Assembly (NCBI RefSeq): GCF_018100905.1 | Contig: NZ_JAGJEG010000010.1 | Location: forward strand, 1 to 64,000 | Direction: 5' to 3' | From: Pseudoalteromonas sp. MMG010 | GTDB taxonomy: Bacteria; Pseudomonadota; Gammaproteobacteria; Enterobacterales; Alteromonadaceae | DNA length: 64,000 nt | In this document: piece after piece, positions 57,121 to 64,000 of the stretch | Position numbering within the stretch: position 1 is the first letter of the stretch | How the letters are laid out: every line of letters starts with the position of its first letter | The notes under the pieces: generated by a model | Databases searched by the model: none | What the model was told of the DNA's origin: nothing | What the model saw: the letters and a program-made list of their open reading frames with translations, nothing else | Made by a program: the position numbers and the translations under genes

Positions 57121-57909
57121 ATGTCGACACCAATACGCGTTTTTAAAGCTGATGCCGGACTGAAGTGGTTCAAAGCAGGATTACTTATTTTTAAAACCCA
57201 GCCAATGACATTTATATTTATGCATTTGTTGATGGGTATTGCGGGTTTAATGTCGCTATTCTTTCCGTTTTTACAGGTTGCTGCTGCGCTGGCGGCTCCT
57301 TTTCTAACGGCTGGGTTTTATCAAGCTGTGCTGACTAAACAGCAAGGCGGTAAAATTATGCTGGTTGATATTCTTAAACCCTTTACGAATAAAGGGAATA
57401 GATTAGGCTTACTACGTTTGTCGTTATATCAAACAGGAGCGGGCATTTTAATGGCGCTATTTTCAAGCACATTATTTGGTGATGCTTTAGCCATTATGCA
57501 ACAACCAAATATTGATCCTAATATTGCACTTGAACAAATGATAGCCAGTATTTCAATAGCCAACGTTATCTTATTTTTTGCCGTTATGTCGGTTTATATT
57601 TCGGCTTTTGCTTATGCTATTCCCCTGATTTACTTTAAACAAGAGCAACAGATAGTGAGAGCCCTTAAGCGCTCATTGGCGGTGTTTTATCATAATATTT
57701 TACCGCTATCAGTGTTTGGTGTTATTTGCGGTATTTTAATGTTTATTTCTTTGATGTTATCTATGCTGCCTCTGTTGATCTTAATGCCAATTTGCTACAT
57801 TAGCTTCTTTGTATCTTATCAGGCTATTTTTATGCCGATAGTGCCACCGAGCGATGATGAAAACGTGAAACCGTTGAGTGCTGAACAAAGCGGGCGTTTT
57901 GATGCTTAA
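57121..57909 (+). CDS. BPSS1780-type inner-membrane protein
   Basis: A 262-residue membrane protein with six helices in three pairs (about 25-60, 65-85, 105-125, 150-180, 200-230, 230-250). The beginning GLKWFKAGLLIFKTQP and the two-fold internal resemblance agree with the BPSS1780 family, whose function is not known. The start at 57121 is chosen since GAGTG lies just upstream; an in-frame GTG six bases earlier is an alternative. Its stop overlaps the recX ATG (TAATG), so the pair is translationally coupled. Confidence 0.8.
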   Translation: MSTPIRVFKADAGLKWFKAGLLIFKTQPMTFIFMHLLMGIAGLMSLFFPFLQVAAALAAPFLTAGFYQAVLTKQQGGKIMLVDILKPFTNKGNRLGLLRLSLYQTGAGILMALFSSTLFGDALAIMQQPNIDPNIALEQMIASISIANVILFFAVMSVYISAFAYAIPLIYFKQEQQIVRALKRSLAVFYHNILPLSVFGVICGILMFISLMLSMLPLLILMPICYISFFVSYQAIFMPIVPPSDDENVKPLSAEQSGRFDA

Positions 57910-58361
57910 TGGACGATAAATTAAAGCAAAAACATAAAAATTACGTGCTGTGGTTGTTAGGTCGCCAAGAGTATTCGCGCAAAGAACTAACACAAAAACT
58001 ACAGCAGCGAGAAGCCAGCGAAGAATTTATCGAAGACTTATTAGATTGGTGTGAACAACACAATTTTATTAATGCGCAACGATACTGCGAAGGCTTTGTG
58101 AGAAAGCATATTTTTAAATGTCATGGTTTAAAGCGTATTCAAAGCGAAGCCATGGGCAAAGGGATTGACCGTTCTTTATTACAAAATGTAGTAGAGGAGC
58201 TTGAAATAGATTGGTTTGAGCTCGCGCAGGATGCGTACAACAAAAAGTATTCAACTACACCGGCAAACCTCGAATACAAAGAAAAAGCTAAGCGCGTGCG
58301 CTACTTAATGTATAGAGGTTTTAGCTATGAACAAATTGATTTTGCAATGCAAGCACAGTAA
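57909..58361 (+). CDS. recX: RecA modulator RecX
   Basis: A 150-residue, helical, three-repeat protein. The YVLWLLGRQEYSRKELTQKL start and FINAQRYCEGFVRKH and the later VRYLMYRGFSYEQI segments are RecX signatures. RecX regulates RecA filaments. The usual upstream neighbour recA is missing; instead recX is coupled to the BPSS1780-type gene and lies 19 bases before alaS. Confidence 0.92.
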   Translation: MDDKLKQKHKNYVLWLLGRQEYSRKELTQKLQQREASEEFIEDLLDWCEQHNFINAQRYCEGFVRKHIFKCHGLKRIQSEAMGKGIDRSLLQNVVEELEIDWFELAQDAYNKKYSTTPANLEYKEKAKRVRYLMYRGFSYEQIDFAMQAQ

Positions 58362-58380
58362 ATACGGGTGAGATTTTCAA

Positions 58381-60981
58381 ATGCAGCATATGACTACCGC
58401 ACAACTTAGGCAACAGTTTTTAGACTTTTTTGCCAGTAAACAACACCAAATTGTTCCTTCAAGTTCTTTAATACCTGGTAACGATGCCACATTGTTATTT
58501 AATAATGCCGGTATGGTGCAATTTAAAGATGTATTTTTAGGCGCTGAATCACGCCCGTATACCCGTGCGACCAGTTCGCAGCGTTGTGTGCGTGCAGGTG
58601 GTAAACATAACGATTTAGAAAACGTGGGTTACACTGCGCGTCATCATACTTTTTTCGAAATGTTAGGTAACTTTAGTTTTGGTGATTACTTCAAGCAAGA
58701 TGCGATTAAGTTTGCTTGGCAGTTTTTAACCGAGGTTGTAAAACTACCACAAGAAAAACTGTTGGTAACTATTTACCACGATGACGAAGAAGCATACGGT
58801 TTTTGGTCTAATGATGTTGGTTTAAGCGATGATCGTATTATTCGTATTGCGACCTCTGATAACTTTTGGTCGATGGGTGATACTGGTCCGTGTGGTCCTT
58901 GTTCAGAAATATTTTATGACCATGGCGAAGATATTTGGGGTGGGCCTCCAGGCTCTCCAGAAGAAGATGGCGATCGTTTTATCGAAATTTGGAACCTGGT
59001 ATTTATGCAATATAACCGTCAAAGCGACGGTACAATGGAGCCATTACCAAAACAATCGGTAGACACCGGGATGGGCCTTGAGCGTATTGCGGCTATTTTA
59101 CAAGGTGTGCATTCAAACTATGAAATTGATTTATTTCAAGGTTTAATTGCCGCAGCTGCTGTGGTAACTAACGCACAAGATATGGACGATAAGTCGTTAC
59201 GAGTGGTTGCCGATCATATTCGTTCGTGTGCGTTTTTAATTTCAGATGGTGTTATGCCTTCAAATGAAGGACGTGGTTATGTGCTGCGTCGTATAATACG
59301 CCGTGCTGTACGTCATGGTAATAAGTTAGGCGCTAAAGGGGCATTTTTCTATAAATTAGTGGCAGCACTTATTGAGCAAATGGGCCAAGCGTATCCAGAG
59401 CTTGCTAAGCAACAAGAAATCATCGAAAAAGTACTTCGTATTGAAGAAGAGCAATTTGGTAAAACTCTTGAACGTGGTTTAGCTATTTTAGAAGACAGTT
59501 TAACTGAGCTTAAAGGCGATGTGATCCCAGGGGATTTAGTCTTTAAACTTTATGATACTTATGGTTTCCCGGCAGATTTAACCGCCGATGTAGCGCGTGA
59601 GCGTCAAATGACCATTGATCATCAAGGTTTTGAGCAGTGCATGGCGGTGCAGCGTAAAAAAGCGCAGCAGGCTGGTAAATTTGGTGCCGATTATAACGAA
59701 CAGTTAAAGTCAGAAAAGCACACAGATTTTAAAGGCTACGATAGCATTGAATATAGTGCAACCGTGGTTGAGGTATTTGCACAAGGTCAAGCTGTGTCAA
59801 TACTTGAAGATGGACAAGAAGGCATTGTCGTTCTTGACCGTACACCATTTTATGCCGAATCGGGTGGTCAGGCTGGCGATACTGGTGTTATCACCGTCGC
59901 TGGTGGCGAATTTAATGTAAGCAACACTACAAAGCTGGGTAATGCATTTGCTCATCATGGCCGTATTCAAGGGCGTATTGGTGTGAATGATAAAGTTGAA
60001 GCAAGCATTGATGATGCTCGCCGTGACAGCATTAAAAAGAATCATACTGCGACTCACATCTTACACGAAGCATTACGCCAGCGTTTAGGTGAGCATGTAA
60101 ATCAAAAAGGCTCTTTAGTTCAAGCTGAGCGTTTACGTTTTGATTTCTCTCACTTTGAGGGGATGACAAAAGACGAGCTACAAGATATTGAACGTGTCGT
60201 TAATGATGAAATTCGTCGTAACTTTGCACTTAATACTGAGTTAATGGCTATTGATGATGCTAAAGCTAAAGGTGCAATGGCGCTATTTGGTGAAAAATAC
60301 GATGACGAAGTGCGTGTTGTTACTATCGGTGATTATTCTATAGAGCTTTGTGGTGGTACCCATGTTGAACGTGCTGGAGATATTGGTTTGTTCAAAATCG
60401 TATCTGAAAGTGGTATTGCCGCGGGTATTCGTCGAATTGAAGCGGTGACCGGTGCACACGCGATTGCGTATGTTGCGCAACAAGAGCAACAGCTTAATGA
60501 TGTTGCTGCTTTAGTTAAAGGTGATAGTGCGTCAGTACTTGAAAAAGTAACAGCGTTACTTGAAAAATCTAAAGGGCTTGAAAAACAAATTGCTCAGTTA
60601 AACGATAAACTGGCAAGTGCTGCAGGTGCCTCGTTACTTGATTCTGTTGTTGAGATTAATGGTGTGAAATTGTTAGTCGCCAATGTTGAAGGGACTGAAT
60701 CAAAAGCATTACGTGGCATGGTAGATGATCTTAAAAACAAAATTGACTCAGGTGTTATTGCATTAGGTGTAGCCAGTGGCGATAAAGTTAGCCTTATTGC
60801 AGGTGTTACAAAAGACTTAACGGCTAAAGTAAAAGCGGGAGAGTTGGTTAATCACATGGCGGGGCAAGTCGGCGGTAAAGGCGGTGGTCGTCCTGATATG
60901 GCACAAGCCGGTGGTTCACAACCCGAAAACTTAACCACAGCGCTTGATAGCGTGACAGCATGGTTAAGTGAAAAGTTATAA
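58381..60981 (+). CDS. alaS: Alanyl-tRNA synthetase
   Basis: An 866-residue class II synthetase. The N-terminal catalytic domain ([20 protein letters not shown], then [19 protein letters not shown]) is followed by the tRNA-recognition region, the editing domain with zinc ligands HTATH (near 555) and CGGTH (near 657), and the C-Ala domain ending in the Gly-rich [15 protein letters not shown]. It charges tRNA-Ala and clears mischarged Ser/Gly. A second ATG nine bases in (58390) is an equally good start. Followed by a strong terminator. Confidence 0.97.
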   Translation: MQHMTTAQLRQQFLDFFASKQHQIVPSSSLIPGNDATLLFNNAGMVQFKDVFLGAESRPYTRATSSQRCVRAGGKHNDLENVGYTARHHTFFEMLGNFSFGDYFKQDAIKFAWQFLTEVVKLPQEKLLVTIYHDDEEAYGFWSNDVGLSDDRIIRIATSDNFWSMGDTGPCGPCSEIFYDHGEDIWGGPPGSPEEDGDRFIEIWNLVFMQYNRQSDGTMEPLPKQSVDTGMGLERIAAILQGVHSNYEIDLFQGLIAAAAVVTNAQDMDDKSLRVVADHIRSCAFLISDGVMPSNEGRGYVLRRIIRRAVRHGNKLGAKGAFFYKLVAALIEQMGQAYPELAKQQEIIEKVLRIEEEQFGKTLERGLAILEDSLTELKGDVIPGDLVFKLYDTYGFPADLTADVARERQMTIDHQGFEQCMAVQRKKAQQAGKFGADYNEQLKSEKHTDFKGYDSIEYSATVVEVFAQGQAVSILEDGQEGIVVLDRTPFYAESGGQAGDTGVITVAGGEFNVSNTTKLGNAFAHHGRIQGRIGVNDKVEASIDDARRDSIKKNHTATHILHEALRQRLGEHVNQKGSLVQAERLRFDFSHFEGMTKDELQDIERVVNDEIRRNFALNTELMAIDDAKAKGAMALFGEKYDDEVRVVTIGDYSIELCGGTHVERAGDIGLFKIVSESGIAAGIRRIEAVTGAHAIAYVAQQEQQLNDVAALVKGDSASVLEKVTALLEKSKGLEKQIAQLNDKLASAAGASLLDSVVEINGVKLLVANVEGTESKALRGMVDDLKNKIDSGVIALGVASGDKVSLIAGVTKDLTAKVKAGELVNHMAGQVGGKGGGRPDMAQAGGSQPENLTTALDSVTAWLSEKL

Positions 60982-61066
60982 TTTACAGCTTTAGTGAGTA
61001 TTTTTATTTAAAACACATTATTTAGATTAGTTTTAAATTTATATAACACTTATTAGCTAAAAACAT

Positions 61067-61097
61067 AAAAAGCGGTATTTTTTAATACCGCTTTTTT
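61067..61097 (+). terminator. Terminator of alaS
   Basis: Thirteen-bp stem AAAAAGCGGTATT/AATACCGCTTTTT with a TTTT loop and T tail, about 90 bases beyond the alaS stop codon. Confidence 0.93.
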
Positions 61098-61640
61098 AAT
61101 GCGAGTTAATTAGCTAAAGCACAAAAGCGGTAATAAATAAAACGATCGATTTTTAACCTGTCTTCGTAAATATTAATCAGCAAAGTTATTAACTTGAAAG
61201 TGAAGTAAGATTATCAATTTTTGAAATTTGAGCTACTCTATTAATTGTACCTATTAAAGTGCTTTATCTTTAATTTATATGAAACTTTTTATTTGAATGG
61301 TCATCATAAGATTGTGATTAAATTTATTTTTAAATCAGCTTTAATTTTTGTTGGTACAGTAATTTAATGATTTTTTATACTGAATATAATAAATATGTAA
61401 GTACTAAGCCAATCAACTTTTAAGTCGTAAAGCTTTGCCGTTATATTTGGGGTGTTAACTAAAATAGTGATATAGATGTGTTACTCACTATTAGTTAATA
61501 AATTTAAATGAGAGGTTGTATTTTAACCATTTAAAGCCCTGTTTTAATGCTTTTAGGCAAAGTTTTGGTGTTTTTAATTAAAAACACATTAGTTGAGTAT
61601 TTTTACTTACTTTTTAGCCTAAATTTCATTAGTATGTTTA
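61098..61640. other. Gene-free stretch before csrA
   Basis: About 540 bases of AT-rich DNA with stop codons in all frames and no ORF, tRNA or clear structured RNA that I can support. It probably contains one or more csrA promoters. lysC, which often lies here in Pseudomonas and Vibrio, is absent. Confidence 0.6.
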
Positions 61641-61642
61641 CG

Positions 61643-61675
61643 CGGAATCTTATAATTTTTTGGAAAATGGGAGCA
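61643..61675 (+). promoter_or_regulatory. csrA leader with GGA motifs
   Basis: Three GGA motifs, in CGCGGAATC (about 61643), TTGGAAA (about 61661) and ATGGGAGC (about 61668-61675), precede the ATG. The last one covers the ribosome binding site and is near the CsrA consensus, which would allow autorepression as in E. coli. Confidence 0.5.
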
Positions 61676-61680
61676 ATAGA

Positions 61681-61872
61681 ATGCTAATACTAACTCGTAG
61701 AGTGGGTGAAACCCTAATGATCGGTGACGAAGTGACAGTGACTGTTTTAGGTGTTAAGGGAAATCAAGTACGTATTGGTGTAAATGCACCAAAAGACGTT
61801 TCAGTGCATCGTGAAGAAATTTATATGCGTATACAAGCTGAAAAGTCTAACCCCAGCCAGGGCAATGCTTAA
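61681..61872 (+). CDS. csrA: Carbon storage regulator CsrA
   Basis: A 63-residue RNA-binding translational regulator, starting [18 protein letters not shown] as in all gammaproteobacteria. Key RNA-contact residues Arg6 and the C-terminal HREEIY region are intact. It binds GGA in hairpin loops to repress or activate mRNAs of carbon storage, motility and biofilm. GGGAGC is the ribosome site. It is followed by two hairpins. Confidence 0.98.
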   Translation: MLILTRRVGETLMIGDEVTVTVLGVKGNQVRIGVNAPKDVSVHREEIYMRIQAEKSNPSQGNA

Positions 61873-61876
61873 TCAT

Positions 61877-61898
61877 ATTAAAGTGTTTTCACTTTAAT
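61877..61898 (+). other. Hairpin after csrA
   Basis: Perfect 9-bp stem ATTAAAGTG/CACTTTAAT with a TTTT loop, just after the csrA stop codon and before the terminator. It could protect the 3' end of the mRNA. Confidence 0.55.
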
Positions 61899-61930
61899 AA
61901 AAAAGCCACTCATTATTGAGTGGCTTTTTT
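61899..61930. terminator. Bidirectional terminator of csrA and ycxB-like gene
   Basis: Fourteen-bp stem AAAAAAGCCACTCA/TGAGTGGCTTTTTT with a 4-nt loop. It includes the last codons and the stop codon of the convergent minus-strand gene, so one hairpin is both coding and terminating. Confidence 0.9.
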
Positions 61931-62380
61931 GTTTATAAAATCGAGTATTTCAGTGGTGAGTATTTGCTTTGAAATATACTGCATTGTTTTACTGTTTTTT
62001 AAGATGATCCCTTGGTCGGTATCAATAATGCTATTGATTTCATCCCATTTTAATTGGTAGTTTTTGTAATGGTTTTCGCTGCTTATACCTTGCTCATTAA
62101 AAATAAGTGTCACTTTTGAACCCGATGCTCTACTTAGCATTTGTCTGGTTACCCACCATGGCTGGCGATAATAAAAAGACACGCACTCTAAAACAGCAAG
62201 CATAATTAAAAAACTGCCAAGGTAGTGATCGTTTAAGCCATATATACCAAATAAACCCAGTGTAACGAGTAGCATAAGTAAAAAGTACTTTGGTTTTGCT
62301 TGTTTGCTATAAGGTAAAGACTGTTCAAAACATTCTTTATAGTAGGGCTTATCAAGTATATAACTGGTTGTAAATTCCAT
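61913..62380 (-). CDS. YcxB-like membrane protein
   Basis: A 155-residue protein with two membrane helices (about 30-48 and 50-68) and a C-terminal soluble domain with the YcxB pattern: VTLIFNEQGISSENHYKNYQLKWDEI and later ILKN. YcxB-like proteins have no assigned role. It converges with csrA, and its last codons form part of the shared terminator hairpin. Confidence 0.8.
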   Translation of the reverse strand: MEFTTSYILDKPYYKECFEQSLPYSKQAKPKYFLLMLLVTLGLFGIYGLNDHYLGSFLIMLAVLECVSFYYRQPWWVTRQMLSRASGSKVTLIFNEQGISSENHYKNYQLKWDEINSIIDTDQGIILKNSKTMQYISKQILTTEILDFINKKATQ

Positions 62381-62544
62381 GGTGTTCGCTTTTAAAACAT
62401 TTTGAGTATTCTAGCAATTTATAATCAAAAAATCTTTGCTAGCAGCGGTTTTTAATAATCTGAAATCTAACTATTGCGTTGTTATAAGTGTAAATAAATG
62501 AGCGATACACGTTTTTGTTAGTTTTACTGATATTAATTCTTATA

Positions 62545-62562
62545 AATGGTAATACCAATTTA
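62545..62562. promoter_or_regulatory. PdhR-like site, distal
   Basis: AAATGGTAATACCAATT has TGGT-N3-ACCA half sites and one mismatch to the PdhR consensus AATTGGT-N3-ACCAATT. It is 300 bases upstream of oadG. Confidence 0.4.
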
Positions 62563-62745
62563 CAATTTGTATTTATTTACTCTGTTTTTTTACTTCACTT
62601 TATGTTCAGTCGTGTTTGATATTTTTACACTTTGGTAGTTATTATAACTTTTAACTATACATGTTATTTTTATCGTCTATATCCTTTCATTAATGCCTTA
62701 TTTTTACAGTGTTAATTTATTTTTGCTTATGTTACTTTTGTGTTT

Positions 62746-62760
62746 ATTGGTTTTACCAAT
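62746..62760. promoter_or_regulatory. PdhR-like operator before oadG
   Basis: Perfect dyad ATTGGT-TTT-ACCAAT, matching the PdhR operator of E. coli. It lies about 100 bases upstream of oadG, where a promoter is expected. Regulation by a pyruvate-sensing GntR-type repressor would suit oxaloacetate decarboxylase. Confidence 0.55.
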
Positions 62761-62861
62761 TTACACAAAGGTAGACAAAGTGAAGTGTTTTGATACTATT
62801 CTGTAAACAAATATTTAAAAATACAACTTTTTAATACGATACTGGGTTTGAGGGGTAAATC

Positions 62862-63107
62862 ATGGATATTGGTGCAGTACTGGCAACCGCTGGGAACTTA
62901 ATGCTGACAGGCATGATAGGTGTGTTTGTATTTCTTTCGATATTAATTGGTGCAGTTAAATTAATGTCTCATTTAGTTGCTCGTTTTGAGCAACCTGAGT
63001 CTGAATCTTCTGCTTATTCACCTTCAATACAAACACAAGGTGTGCCAAAAGGCCACATCGCTGCAATTAGTGCTGCTATCGCTCAGTACAAAGCTAACAA
63101 TAATTAA
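62862..63107 (+). CDS. oadG: Oxaloacetate decarboxylase gamma chain OadG
   Basis: An 81-residue protein with one N-terminal helix (about 12-36) and a soluble tail with charged and Pro-rich segments. OadG holds the membrane complex together and its tail contacts the alpha chain. [22 protein letters not shown] is typical. The gene is 11 bases before oadA; order G-A(-B) is usual. This Na+ pump converts oxaloacetate to pyruvate and exports Na+. Confidence 0.9.
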   Translation: MDIGAVLATAGNLMLTGMIGVFVFLSILIGAVKLMSHLVARFEQPESESSAYSPSIQTQGVPKGHIAAISAAIAQYKANNN

Positions 63108-63118
63108 GGGGCACACAC

Positions 63119-64000
63119 ATGGCTAAATTAAAATTAACAGAACTGGTACTTCGCGATGCTCACCAATCGCTGCTTGCAACTCGCATGCGCTTAGACGATA
63201 TGTTACCAATGGCAAAAAATCTTGATGACGCCGGGTATTGGTCTATTGAATCGTGGGGGGGCGCGACCTTTGATTCGTGTATTCGTTATTTAGGCGAAGA
63301 TCCTTGGGAACGTATCCGTGCGCTTAAAAAAGCAATGCCTAACACACCACAACAAATGCTATTACGTGGACAAAACTTACTCGGCTACCGCCATTATGCT
63401 GATGATGTTGTTGAAAAGTTTGTAGAGCGAGCTCATAAAAACGGGGTTGATGTATTTCGTATTTTTGATGCCATGAATGATGTGCGAAACTTAGAAACCG
63501 CAATTAAAGCGGCTGTAAAGGTGGGGGCACATGCACAAGGGACTATTTCATATACAGTGAGCCCTGTTCATACACTTGATATGTGGTTAACACTTGCAAA
63601 GCAACTTGAAGAGCTTGGCTGTCACTCGATTTGTATTAAAGATATGGCCGGTTTATTAAAGCCATACGATGCAGAAAAGTTAATTAAAGGGCTTAAAGAA
63701 ACCGTATCTATTCCAATTGCGATGCAATGTCATGCAACAACCGGTTTAAGTACCGCTACGTATCAAAAAGCGATTGATGCCGGTATTGATATGCTTGATA
63801 CCGCTATTTCGTCAATGAGTATGACTTATGGGCACTCTGCTACCGAAACGATTGTATCAATCGTTGAAGGTACTGAGCGAGATACTGGTCTTGATTTAAA
63901 TCAACTAGAAGAAATAGCCGCTTATTTTAGAGATGTTCGTAAAAAGTACTCCGCTTTTGAAGGTAGCCTTAAAGGGGTCGATGGTCGTATTTTATTAGCA
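63119..64000 (+). CDS. oadA: Oxaloacetate decarboxylase alpha chain OadA (partial)
   Basis: The first 294 residues of the carboxyltransferase subunit; the reading frame is open to the end of the window. The start is ATG at 63119, after AAGGGG. The [16 protein letters not shown] segment with metal-binding Asp13, the [17 protein letters not shown] motif, CIKDMAGLL (with the catalytic Lys) and [10 protein letters not shown] (metal-binding His residues) are all present. It transfers the carboxyl group from oxaloacetate to the biotin carried on its C-terminus, outside the window. Confidence 0.95.
   Translation, partial: MAKLKLTELVLRDAHQSLLATRMRLDDMLPMAKNLDDAGYWSIESWGGATFDSCIRYLGEDPWERIRALKKAMPNTPQQMLLRGQNLLGYRHYADDVVEKFVERAHKNGVDVFRIFDAMNDVRNLETAIKAAVKVGAHAQGTISYTVSPVHTLDMWLTLAKQLEELGCHSICIKDMAGLLKPYDAEKLIKGLKETVSIPIAMQCHATTGLSTATYQKAIDAGIDMLDTAISSMSMTYGHSATETIVSIVEGTERDTGLDLNQLEEIAAYFRDVRKKYSAFEGSLKGVDGRILLA

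Overview
The window looks like chromosomal DNA of a marine gammaproteobacterium of the order Alteromonadales, most likely Pseudoalteromonas. This is inferred from gene order, low GC content, closeness of the proteins to gammaproteobacterial families, and typical marine heterotroph functions (TonB receptors, PepSY reductase-like proteins, sodium-linked systems). I see no rRNA, tRNA, CRISPR array, IS element or prophage. Almost every base is explained by about 60 genes plus the RNase P RNA.

Layout. 1-436: dispersed/tandem repeat and the terminator of the next operon. 437-3900 (minus): lpoA-yraN-diaA-dolP, envelope and replication-initiation housekeeping. 3962-5225 (plus): rsmI, then rnpB (RNase P RNA). 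5383-9916: Fur-box-controlled iron-uptake module (TonB receptor, small membrane protein, PepSY protein, small membrane protein). 9929-12079: MscS channel and YihY-family membrane protein. 12388-30306: complete dcw division/cell-wall cluster mraZ-rsmH-ftsL-ftsI-murE-murF-mraY-murD-ftsW-murG-murC-ddl-ftsQ-ftsA-ftsZ-lpxC, with a promoter and four 10-bp-phased MraZ-type operators in front. In Pseudomonas lpoA/rsmI/rnpB lie directly beside mraZ, so the 5.3-12.1 kb block looks like an insertion into an old gene order.

30355-42000: a mixed housekeeping/accessory stretch: yjjG-yjjX-prkB (minus), two hypotheticals, an M1 aminopeptidase, a catalytically dead tyrosine-recombinase-like protein, DUF2750, GST, a stand-alone parvulin, GNAT, queG, an FAH-family protein, and then tas with a thioesterase. 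43180-49034 (plus): an envelope/peptidoglycan-turnover locus with an alpha/beta hydrolase carrying a beta-helix-like tail, NamZ-type exo-muramidase (DUF1343), an AmiE/YfeW-like lipoprotein of the beta-lactamase fold, and an NhaC-family transporter. 49162-50784: chemoreceptor. 51122-55077 (minus): second iron module (PepSY protein plus TonB siderophore receptor) with Fur-like boxes.

55274-61872: DUF3087 protein, LMW tyrosine phosphatase, ribA, BPSS1780-type membrane protein, recX, alaS, csrA. 61913-62380: YcxB-like protein (minus). 62862-64000: oadG and the start of oadA (sodium-pumping oxaloacetate decarboxylase), with PdhR-like palindromes upstream; oadA runs off the window end.

The most interesting signals are the degenerate integrase-like protein (36785-37465), the hydrolase/beta-helix fusion and NamZ locus (43180-49034), the MraZ operator array (12426-12461), the PdhR-like sites before oadG, and a possible small transcript around 51009-51104. 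I did not find a clear entirely new defence or mobile system.
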